Of a DNA stretch of 64,000 nucleotides, positions 1 through 7,280 are shown piece by piece. The position numbers were made by a program, and so were the translations under genes. Below the pieces are notes generated by a model that ran no database searches, had not been told where the DNA came from, and saw only the letters and a list, made by a program, of their open reading frames with translations. Source of the DNA: Planctomycetales bacterium (GTDB lineage Bacteria > Planctomycetota > Planctomycetia > Planctomycetales > Planctomycetaceae). The stretch spans positions 372,001 to 436,000 of the forward strand of contig JANQPT010000044.1 of the NCBI GenBank assembly GCA_028285345.1, given 5' to 3'. Positions within the stretch are counted from its first letter, which is position 1. Each line of letters opens with the position of its first letter.

Positions 1-1003
1 CGCCCACGAAGGCGATATCGGCCAGACCCCAGCAGGCGGAGAGTTCTCCGAGCGTGTCCAACAACAACACGGGACGTTCCTGACCGTGTTCCGGCGTCGA
101 AAAACGTGGATTCAATTGGCTTCGACGTAAGAGCGGAAAGCCCCGTTGGTCAATTAGCCTGGCGACCTCTTCAAAGCGTTCCTTGTGCCGCGGGACGAGC
201 ACCAGCCTCAGACGGGGAAAGTCGCCGCGCAGAGCGCGATAGGTTTTCAGTGCGTACTCTTCCTCCGGCGACTGTGTGCTGCCGGCGATGAACACAACTT
301 CGTCGGCCGCGATTCCGAAGCTGACTCCGATCTCCTTCGTCGCGGAATTGTCGCGCCGCGTGACGACGGAGTCGAACTTAATCGAACCGGTGATCGCAAG
401 CCGCTCATTCGCACCGCCCAACGTGCGCAGCCTCTCACCGTATAGTTCGTTTTGGACGGCCAGCAGTTGAAACTTGTTCAACATGTGCCTCAGCAGAAAC
501 CGAATCCGCCGATATCCCCGAAAACTGCGCTCACTCACCCGGCCGTTGATCAGCAGCAGCGGAATCTGTTGTTGATACGCCGTCCGAATCAGATTGGGCC
601 ACAATTCCAGTTCGACCAGCACGATTGCTGCCGGCTGCACTCTCCGCAGTGCGCGTCGGACCGACCATGTAAAATCGAGCGGAAAAAAACAGACAGAATC
701 ACCGGGAAACGACGTTTGCGCGACGTCGAATCCGGTGGCCGTCGTTGTGGAAATCAAAAAGCGGTGACTGGGCAGTTGCGACCTGAGCTTCTCCAACACC
801 GGACGAATCTGCATCACTTCGCCGACACTCACGGCGTGAATCCACAGGCAGGGGCGTCTGTCATCGCCACGGGGCAGACTGCCGAATAGTTTTTCGCGCC
901 AGCCGCGGCGGTATTTGCCCTGAAAGACCATCCTCCAGAGGACAACCGGAGCGACCGCGACGAGCAGCGCCGCATAGGCCAAATTCAGCAGCCAACCGAT
1001 CAC
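1..1003 (-). CDS. waaA: 3-deoxy-D-manno-octulosonic acid (Kdo) transferase, C-terminus outside window
   Basis: Transfers Kdo from CMP-Kdo to the lipid A precursor at the inner membrane. The frame is open from a GTG at 1003 to the left edge, about 334 codons. The N-terminus is one hydrophobic anchor (MIGWLLNLAYAALL...), followed by the family-typical IHAVSVGE segment, FFPLDFTWSVRR, VELELWPNLI and NGRVSERS. Near the edge it reads LLLDTLGELSACWGLADIAFVG, the typical GT-B C-terminal signature of WaaA. The extreme C-terminus is missing. The gene starts 64 bases after the secA stop on the same strand, so the two may be co-transcribed. The start is a GTG chosen because it directly precedes the anchor. 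WaaA implies an LPS-type outer membrane. Confidence 0.92.
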   Translation of the reverse strand, partial: MIGWLLNLAYAALLVAVAPVVLWRMVFQGKYRRGWREKLFGSLPRGDDRRPCLWIHAVSVGEVMQIRPVLEKLRSQLPSHRFLISTTTATGFDVAQTSFPGDSVCFFPLDFTWSVRRALRRVQPAAIVLVELELWPNLIRTAYQQQIPLLLINGRVSERSFRGYRRIRFLLRHMLNKFQLLAVQNELYGERLRTLGGANERLAITGSIKFDSVVTRRDNSATKEIGVSFGIAADEVVFIAGSTQSPEEEYALKTYRALRGDFPRLRLVLVPRHKERFEEVARLIDQRGFPLLRRSQLNPRFSTPEHGQERPVLLLDTLGELSACWGLADIAFVG

Positions 1004-1067
1004 GGGGCATCCTTTCCCGACGGGGCGTGTGATGATCGTGGGCACTCCGGGCGGCGCCGGGAACAGT

Positions 1068-4000
1068 TTACGCTGTTTTCCTCAGACAGCAGTTCTTATA
1101 TTTCTTGCCGCTGCCGCAGGGGCAGGGATCGTTGCGGCCGACGCGCTGGCCTTTGTTGCGGATCGGCTCGATTGCCGTTTGCTCCGAGCCGGCATTGGCT
1201 CCGGGGTCGGGGCCCATTTCGGGCGTCGGCGGCGAATCATGTTCGGTGGAGGTAATCTTCCAGAACGATTCTAAGTATTCGGGATTGGCTTCCTCCAGCC
1301 GGAAGATCGCGCTGGTCACGCGGTCCGCGACGCTGGTCCACATGACCTCGAACGCCTTCATGCCCTGTTTCTTGTACTCGACTTTGGGATCTTTTTGGGC
1401 ATAGCCCTGCAGGCCGATTCCCGACCGCAGATGGTCCATGTAGTACAGGTGATCCTTCCAAGCCGTGTCGAGCACTTCCAGAATCAGCGCTCGCTCGGCC
1501 TGGCTGAGTTCGGGACGAAACCGTTCATCGATCTTGCATTGGACGTCCCGCCGGGCGTCTGAGATCGGAAGTATTTTCAGATCGGCCGGGTCAAGCTCGG
1601 CGTGCAGTTTTTCCTGAGACCACTGCGAGAGTTTGTCCAACAACTGCGGGTTTTCCGGCGGGTGGCCCTCGGCGTCCCTTTCGTCATCGTCCCCGTAAGC
1701 CTCTTTGAGGATTTTGTCGGCTTCTTCGAGTAACTCTCCGTTTTGGAAGAATCCGCTGCTGGCGCCGCTCAAGACCTTGGCGACTTCATCGCGGGATTTG
1801 CTCTTAATGTCGTCGAACGACAATTCGGACTCAAACCGCTCGTTGGCCCACTTCACCAACCCTTCCCGATCGGGCCGGTCACTGGCGCCGCGGCCGGCGA
1901 GGAACTTGTTGAGACCGAGCGCAACCGGGAAGTTAATCTCCTTTTCCCGATACAGGTCTTCCAACTTCGCAAGAATTTGATCGTTTGCCTCTTCCGGTTC
2001 CAGATCTTTGTAATCATCCGGATCCGTCTGCAGGCCAAAACGTTCCCAGAGCCAACCGGCCAGGGATTGCCGGCCCCAATCATCCGCCAGAAATCGTTCC
2101 AGAATGGAAAGCTGATACCGGCTGATTGATTCGCAGACACGTTTGTAAAGGTAATCAAACAGATCGTCGCGGCCGATTTTGCGCAATTCACGGTCGTTGG
2201 TGTTCAGCAAATACCGCGCGTTGACCCACTTGGAGAGCGCCCGCCAATTCCATTCGCCATCCTCTTCAGCGTCTTCGGGCAGGTTTTCTTCGATCTGATC
2301 CTGGATGTGGCCTTCCGCCTGCCGTTGTGCCTGGTCAATCAGGTATTCGCGAAAATCTTGGACTTCCATCATCTTGACGTCGCGAGCATCGAGCATCACG
2401 CCCAATTCCTGTCCGGCCCAACTGACGGCGGTTAGACGTCCATATTGCGGATCAAGGATCTCGGCGGTGGCCTCGCGGACCTGATCGGAAACCATCTCCA
2501 TGATCAGATCCCGGCAATTGCCGCCGTCGAGAATGTGCTGCCGGTAGCCGTAGACGCGCTTGCGCTGCTCGTCCATGACTTCGTCATACTCGAGCAGGTT
2601 TTTGCGGACCTCAAAGTTGTATTCTTCCCGTTTTTTCTGAGCGCCCTCGACCCGCTTGCTGACCATCCGGCTTTCGATCGCTTCGCCTTCCTGCATGCCG
2701 AGCCGGGTCAGAATGTCCTTGACCCAATCACCGGCGAAGATCCGCATCAAGTCATCTTCAAGCGAGAGGAAGAAACGGCTGGACCCCTTGTCTCCCTGCC
2801 GGCCGCTTCGGCCGCGCAACTGCAGGTCGATCCGCCGTGCCTCGTGCCGTTCGGTGCCGATCACGTGCAAGCCGCCCAACTCGGACACCTTTTTGCCGTC
2901 TTCGGCCATGCCCTCGCGGTCGGCAATCTCCTTGGAGACCGCTTCGAACTCTGATTTGGGCACGTCGAGCCGGGACTCGTACTTGTGCTTGAGCGACTCC
3001 CAAGCCATCGTTTCCGGGTTGCCGCCCAGGATAATGTCGGTTCCCCGGCCGGCCATGTTGGTGGCGATCGTCACCGCGCCGAGACGCCCGGCCTGCGCGA
3101 CAATGTCCGCCTCGCGGCCGTGGTGCTTGGCGTTGAGTACTTCGTGCTTCACGCCGTACTTGCTGAGCATCTTGTCCAACAGTTCCGATTTTTCGATGGA
3201 GGTGGTCCCGACCAGAATCGGACGTCCATCTTTGTTAATTTCGCGGATCTCTTTGACGATCGCCTCGTATTTCTCACGCTCTGAGCGGTAGATCGTGTCC
3301 GGAAAGTTGATCCGCTGCATCGGCCGGTTGGTGGGAATCGCCACGACATCCAGCTTGTAGATTTTCCAGAACTCCGCCGCTTCGGTCATCGCCGTCCCGG
3401 TCATCCCGGAGAGCTTGTCATACAGCTTGAAGAAGTTCTGCAGCGTGATCGTGGCCAGGGTCTGGTTCTCTTCCTTGATCTTGACCCCTTCTTTGGCCTC
3501 GACCGCTTGGTGCAGGCCGTCGCTCCAATTTCGACCCGGCATCAATCGGCCGGTAAACTCGTCGACGATGATGACCTCATCGCCTTGAACGACGTAATTC
3601 GTGTCACGCTTGTAAAGATGGTGCGCCTTTAGCGAATTGTCGATCAAGTGCGGCCATTCCATGTTGCCGCTGGTGTAGAAGCTCTCGACACCTGCCAGTT
3701 CTTCCGCCTTTTTAATTCCGTCATCGGTGAGGTGCGCGGAATGCTCTTTCTCTTTGACTTCGAAGTGTTCGCCCTTTTTGAGCTGTACGGCGATGCGGTT
3801 GGCCTTGGCGTACTTCGTCACATCGTCGTAAGCGGGGCCGGAGATGATCAGCGGCGTCCGCGCTTCGTCGATGAGAATGTTGTCGACTTCGTCGATGACC
3901 GCATACTGCAGCTTGCCTTGCACCTGCAGTTCCTTGGTCGGCTTCATGTTGTCCCGCAGATAGTCGAAGCCGAACTCATTGTTCGTCCCGTAGGTGATGT

Positions 4001-4601
4001 CGCAGGCGTAGGCGGGCTGGCGCTCGTGGGGGTCCATTCCTCCCTGGATCGCGCCGACCGTCAGGCCCAACCCCTGATACAGCGGGGCCATCCATTCCAT
4101 GTCCCGCAAGGCGAGGTAGTCGTTGACGGTGATCACGTGCACATGGCCCGCCAGCGCGTTGAGCGAGACCGCCAGCGTGGCGACCAGCGTTTTTCCTTCT
4201 CCGGTGACCATTTCGGCGATCTGCCCCTGGTGCAGAACATAGCCACCAATCATTTGCACGTCGTAGTGCCGCATCTTCAGCTTGCGGACACCGACTTCAC
4301 GGACCCGGGCAAACGTCTCCGCTAGCAGATCGTCCAGCGTTTCCCCCTCAGCCAGCCGTTTGCGAAACGTCTCCGCTGTCTGCTCAAGCTCCGCATCCGA
4401 CAGTTTTTGGATCTCCGGTTCCAGGCTGTTGATCGTGTCCAGCAGCGAACCGGGTGTCAGTGTTGTGTCATTTCCGCGGCGAACAAAACCGAGCCGCCGC
4501 ATCTGCCGTTCGTTGGACGAGCCGAACAGCCGGGTGTACAGTTCCAAGAACCATCCCATCACCCCGCTGACAAACTCGCCGACGCGATCCAGAAACTCCA
4601 T
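1068..4601 (-). CDS. secA: Preprotein translocase ATPase SecA, enlarged form
   Basis: Motor ATPase that pushes preproteins through SecYEG. It has 1177 residues against about 850-900 for typical SecA. Visible parts: Walker A VTGEGKT near residue 132, IDEVDNILIDEART of the DEAD-motor Walker B region, GMTGTA, GRAGRQGD-type motif (GRSGRQGDKGSS) near 597, LLEYDEVMDEQRKRVY near 670 and LDTAWKDHLYYMDHLR near 1034. The C-terminus is a zinc-binding SEC-C tail with CPCGSGKKYKNCC. The roughly 360 residues between LLEYDEVMDEQR and the LDTAWKDHL helix compare with about 125 in E. coli SecA, so some 235 extra residues lie in the helical-wing/scaffold region. An AGAGG ribosome site lies about 8 bases before the ATG. 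Translation is in one intact frame. Confidence 0.98.
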   Translation of the reverse strand: MEFLDRVGEFVSGVMGWFLELYTRLFGSSNERQMRRLGFVRRGNDTTLTPGSLLDTINSLEPEIQKLSDAELEQTAETFRKRLAEGETLDDLLAETFARVREVGVRKLKMRHYDVQMIGGYVLHQGQIAEMVTGEGKTLVATLAVSLNALAGHVHVITVNDYLALRDMEWMAPLYQGLGLTVGAIQGGMDPHERQPAYACDITYGTNNEFGFDYLRDNMKPTKELQVQGKLQYAVIDEVDNILIDEARTPLIISGPAYDDVTKYAKANRIAVQLKKGEHFEVKEKEHSAHLTDDGIKKAEELAGVESFYTSGNMEWPHLIDNSLKAHHLYKRDTNYVVQGDEVIIVDEFTGRLMPGRNWSDGLHQAVEAKEGVKIKEENQTLATITLQNFFKLYDKLSGMTGTAMTEAAEFWKIYKLDVVAIPTNRPMQRINFPDTIYRSEREKYEAIVKEIREINKDGRPILVGTTSIEKSELLDKMLSKYGVKHEVLNAKHHGREADIVAQAGRLGAVTIATNMAGRGTDIILGGNPETMAWESLKHKYESRLDVPKSEFEAVSKEIADREGMAEDGKKVSELGGLHVIGTERHEARRIDLQLRGRSGRQGDKGSSRFFLSLEDDLMRIFAGDWVKDILTRLGMQEGEAIESRMVSKRVEGAQKKREEYNFEVRKNLLEYDEVMDEQRKRVYGYRQHILDGGNCRDLIMEMVSDQVREATAEILDPQYGRLTAVSWAGQELGVMLDARDVKMMEVQDFREYLIDQAQRQAEGHIQDQIEENLPEDAEEDGEWNWRALSKWVNARYLLNTNDRELRKIGRDDLFDYLYKRVCESISRYQLSILERFLADDWGRQSLAGWLWERFGLQTDPDDYKDLEPEEANDQILAKLEDLYREKEINFPVALGLNKFLAGRGASDRPDREGLVKWANERFESELSFDDIKSKSRDEVAKVLSGASSGFFQNGELLEEADKILKEAYGDDDERDAEGHPPENPQLLDKLSQWSQEKLHAELDPADLKILPISDARRDVQCKIDERFRPELSQAERALILEVLDTAWKDHLYYMDHLRSGIGLQGYAQKDPKVEYKKQGMKAFEVMWTSVADRVTSAIFRLEEANPEYLESFWKITSTEHDSPPTPEMGPDPGANAGSEQTAIEPIRNKGQRVGRNDPCPCGSGKKYKNCCLRKTA

Positions 4602-4924
4602 AGCTGTGCCTCTTCAGCCGCGCAAGCGCGGCCCCGTCTACTGATTGTATGACACGACCTCTTCGCCACGGGAACCACAACCGACCCGCAACGCCGTATT
4701 TTATTGTAAGTTCGTTCCAGCGCGAAGTTTATTACCTGTCCGCTTGAGGGTCAATCCCGCGAAATGACGCCGATCAATGCAGTGGCCAGATCAAACAGAC
4801 CCCGGCTCGACTGCAGGATTTGCTCCGCCCCGGATTGGCGTCCCGGATACGAACGTAATAATATGCAAGCCGAGACTCGGCGTAATCCCGTTTCATCGCT
4901 CTCGACTCTCTGAGAACCCGTTGC
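4602..4924. other. Divergent intergenic region between secA and the sulfite-oxidase-like gene
   Basis: This 323-base gap holds the leaders of two divergent genes. I see a GC-rich 7-bp hairpin just upstream of the secA ribosome site (listed separately) and an AT-rich patch around 4698-4735 that could carry promoter elements. I found no convincing -35/-10 pair and no small gene that I would support. Confidence 0.5.
4617..4632 (-). promoter_or_regulatory. Hairpin in the secA 5' leader
   Basis: GCCGCGC-AA-GCGCGGC forms a perfect 7-bp stem with a two-base loop. It sits 15 bases upstream of the secA start codon and directly next to the AGAGG ribosome site on the minus strand. It could modulate translation initiation. 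That role is inference; a chance GC palindrome is also possible. Confidence 0.3.
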
Positions 4925-5572
4925 ATGTCCGAAATCGACAAGTATCAATCCGGCGATCCCGCCGAACATCACGAAATCCCCGAAGACGTGATCATTTCCG
5001 ACGACACGCGCCGCACGCAGCGAATTCCCCCCGGCCAGTCCCGCACCAAGAAATGGCCCGTGCTGCACTACGGCCGCGTGCCGCAGGTTTCCGTGGACAC
5101 TTGGGAACTGCAAATCACCGGCCTAGTCGACCAGCCGTTGACCCTATCTTGGAACGATTTCCAAGCGTTGCCCCGCGTAAAAGTCTTCTCCGATTTTCAT
5201 TGCGTCACCACATGGTCACGGCTCGGAAATCTCTGGGAAGGGGTTTCCACGCGGGAACTGTTGGACCGCGCGGGAGTGCAACCGGCCGCCAAGTTCGTCG
5301 TGGCGCACGGCTACGACGACGGCTGGACGACGAACCTGCCGCTTTCTGATTTTCTCTCTCCCGATGCGCTGTTTGCCGACCTGCACGACGGCGAATCGCT
5401 CAATGCCGATCATGGCGGACCGGTACGGCTGATCGTCCCGCTCCTCTATGCGTGGAAGAGCGCCAAATGGGTCAAACAGATCGACTTAGTCGCCGAAGAC
5501 CGCCCCGGCTTGTGGGAGCGAGCCGGCTACCATGATCGCGGCGATCCATGGAAAGAAGAACGCTTTCGTTAA
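4925..5572 (+). CDS. Sulfite-oxidase-like molybdopterin-dependent oxidoreductase
   Basis: A 215-residue protein matching the Oxidored_molyb (SUOX/MsrP catalytic core) family. The putative molybdenum-ligating cysteine is C93 in DFHCVTTWSRLGN, followed by GVSTRELLDRAGV, VAHGYDDGWTTNLP, DGESLNADHGGPVRLIVP and YAWKSAKWVKQI, all typical of the fold. No Tat or Sec signal is visible and there is no dimerisation or haem domain, so it is probably a cytoplasmic minimal member. Neighbours give no substrate clue; sulfite oxidation or sulfoxide reduction are both possible. The ATG at 4925 lacks a strong Shine-Dalgarno sequence. Confidence 0.86.
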   Translation: MSEIDKYQSGDPAEHHEIPEDVIISDDTRRTQRIPPGQSRTKKWPVLHYGRVPQVSVDTWELQITGLVDQPLTLSWNDFQALPRVKVFSDFHCVTTWSRLGNLWEGVSTRELLDRAGVQPAAKFVVAHGYDDGWTTNLPLSDFLSPDALFADLHDGESLNADHGGPVRLIVPLLYAWKSAKWVKQIDLVAEDRPGLWERAGYHDRGDPWKEERFR

Positions 5573-5657
5573 GACACGAATCCTGAATCCCCATCAGCCC
5601 CCGGCTCCGCCGGGGGTCTAATCCGTAACCGACAAACATCTTCGAGGAGCGACCCCC

Positions 5658-6116
5658 ATGTCCGTCAAACCGATCCCCGACGGTTACCATACCGCGACGC
5701 CCTATTTGATCGTCGACGACGCCGACGCGGCGATCAAGTTTTATGGAGCGGCGTTCGGCGCCACGGAATTGTTGCGAATGCCGACCCCTGACGGCCGCAT
5801 CGGGCATGCGGAAATACAACTCGGCACGTCGCGGATTATGCTCTCGGACGAATACGTCGAGATGGGCTACCGCAGCCCGAAGTCGCTGGGAGGAACGCCG
5901 GTCCCGCTGTTCATGTACGTCGAAGACGTCGACGCAGTCTTCGCACAAGCCATTGACGCCGGCGGGACTGAGCAGCGTCCCGTCGAGGATCAATTCTACG
6001 GCGACCGCAGCGGAACTTTGGAGGATCCGTTCGGGCACGTCTGGACGATTTCGACGCACAAGGAGGACCTCACGCCGGAGGAGATCGCGGAACGGATTCC
6101 GCAGGACGGTCATTAG
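5658..6116 (+). CDS. VOC-superfamily (glyoxalase/PhnB-like) protein
   Basis: A 152-residue vicinal-oxygen-chelate protein. It opens with YHTATPYLIVDDADAAIKFY, then FGATELLRMPTPDGRIGHAEIQLG, FMYVEDVDAVFAQAIDAG and FYGDRSGTLEDPFGHVWTISTH, the order seen in the PhnB/glyoxalase-like subgroup. The C-terminal EEIAERI segment is also usual for these proteins. Two beta-alpha-beta-beta-beta modules can be drawn in. The substrate is unknown; antibiotic-binding and metabolite isomerase roles both occur in the family. A GGAG ribosome site lies about 10 bases before the ATG. Confidence 0.92.
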   Translation: MSVKPIPDGYHTATPYLIVDDADAAIKFYGAAFGATELLRMPTPDGRIGHAEIQLGTSRIMLSDEYVEMGYRSPKSLGGTPVPLFMYVEDVDAVFAQAIDAGGTEQRPVEDQFYGDRSGTLEDPFGHVWTISTHKEDLTPEEIAERIPQDGH

Positions 6117-6312
6117 AAAAGCCAAAAAGACGGCGGGTGGCTGCGGTCGGGGCGCTAGCCCCGCCCGCAGGTTCTCGGTGTGCCAATGTAATTCTCGATC
6201 GGTTAATCTCAGCGGTAAGAAACGCCGATCACCTGGGGGCTACGGCTGACGCCTCCGACCCCAGGCACCCAGCGCGGACGGCGAAAGACGGACATTAGCA
6301 TAGACCTTAACT

Positions 6313-6936
6313 ATGAAGATCCTCATCACCGCCGGCCCCACGCGGGAGTATCTCGACGACGTCCGCTTTCTCTCCAACGCCAGCAGCGGGCGGATGGGGT
6401 TGGCGATTGCGCAGGCGGCGACGGATGCGGGGCACCAAGTCGTGCTGGTCTGCGGGCCGATCGAACTGCCGCCGCCTCCGGGATGCGAGGTCGTCGACGT
6501 CGAAGGGACCCGCGACATGTACGACGCCTGCATGGCGCGGTTTGCCGAGTGTGACGGCGTGATCGCCGCCGCGGCCGTTTGTGACTACGGACCACGCGAG
6601 CGGCATTCGGGTAAGCTCTCTAAAACGGGAGAGGGTCTTTCACTGGAATTGGTCGAAATGCCCGATATCCTCGCCGAACTGGGCCGCCGCAAGGAGCACC
6701 GCTGGTCGATCGGCTTCGCGCTTGAATCGCAAGATCCGCACGCCCACGCGGTCGACAAACTCCGCCGCAAAAACTGCGATGCGATTCTGCTCAATCGCCC
6801 CTCCGCCATCGGCGCGGACGACAACGCGATCGAACTGATCGACACATCCGGCGAAACGGTTGTCTCCTGGACAGGCCGCAAAACCGACATCGCCCGGCGC
6901 CTCATCGAGTGGATCGATCAACACTTCGGCGGTTAA
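6313..6936 (+). CDS. coaB: Phosphopantothenate-cysteine ligase domain protein (stand-alone CoaB)
   Basis: Catalyses condensation of 4'-phosphopantothenate with cysteine in coenzyme A synthesis. It opens with ITAGPTREYLDDVRFLSNAS and SSGRMGLAIAQAATDAGH, the CoaB signature. It continues with the VVDVEGTRDMYDA and AAVCDYGP region, KLSKTGEGLSLELVEMPDIL, and a late IGFALESQD...NCDAILLNRPSAIG. At 207 residues it has only the CoaB half; in most bacteria CoaB is fused behind CoaC (decarboxylase). CoaC must therefore lie elsewhere in the genome. Confidence 0.93.
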   Translation: MKILITAGPTREYLDDVRFLSNASSGRMGLAIAQAATDAGHQVVLVCGPIELPPPPGCEVVDVEGTRDMYDACMARFAECDGVIAAAAVCDYGPRERHSGKLSKTGEGLSLELVEMPDILAELGRRKEHRWSIGFALESQDPHAHAVDKLRRKNCDAILLNRPSAIGADDNAIELIDTSGETVVSWTGRKTDIARRLIEWIDQHFGG

Positions 6937-7100
6937 TCCGCGGCAATCCGCTCCCACTCTCTTACCCAACCGCTCCCGCCGGAAAGCATGCTGCCCAAAA
7001 ACCACGCAGCATGTTGCCAAAAAGCAACGTCCCCTCCGTTGGTGTGATAGGCTTTGCATGAGTGAACTTACGTCGCGAACCCCATGAATTGATGAGATCT

Positions 7101-7151
7101 GGTTCCCAAACTCCAGTTTGGGAACCGACTTCTTCGAAGCTCTGCTTCGAA
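7101..7151 (+). repeat. Two-hairpin dispersed repeat, copy 1
   Basis: Hairpin A at 7101-7126 is GGTTCCCAAACT-CC-AGTTTGGGAACC (12-bp perfect stem). After 6 bases comes hairpin B at 7133-7151, TTCGAAGC-TCT-GCTTCGAA (8-bp perfect stem). The same A-spacer-B order recurs at 7198-7247 (inverted) and 45560-45611. Compensating differences between copies preserve the stems. Confidence 0.9.
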
Positions 7152-7197
7152 TGTAGGAGACAAAGTCCCGAACATTCTATTGTGGCATCTTCGTGAT

Positions 7198-7247
7198 GCG
7201 AAGCAGAGCTTCGCGAACATGCGTTCCCAAGCTGGAGCTTGGGAACG
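7198..7247 (-). repeat. Two-hairpin dispersed repeat, copy 2 (inverted)
   Basis: Hairpin B at 7198-7214 is GCGAAGC-AGA-GCTTCGC, followed after 7 bases by hairpin A at 7222-7247, CGTTCCCAAGCT-GG-AGCTTGGGAACG. The order is reversed relative to copy 1, so copies 1 and 2 form a large imperfect inverted repeat. It ends 33 bases before the chosen ftsK start. Confidence 0.9.
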
Positions 7248-7280
7248 AGATACAGAAAACAGCCTCAAGCCTACCCAACG

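Larger units (their letters stand above)
6937..7280. other. Repeat-bearing intergenic region between coaB and ftsK
   Basis: This 344-base gap is dominated by two oppositely oriented copies of a two-hairpin repeat unit (listed separately at 7101-7151 and 7198-7247). The intervening 46 bases carry no gene. The first 160 bases after coaB show nothing I can name. Confidence 0.7.

Noticed and set aside
7085..7260. CRISPR-like array
   Set aside because: The palindromes occur only two to three times, vary in sequence, show no regular spacers and no cas genes are nearby.
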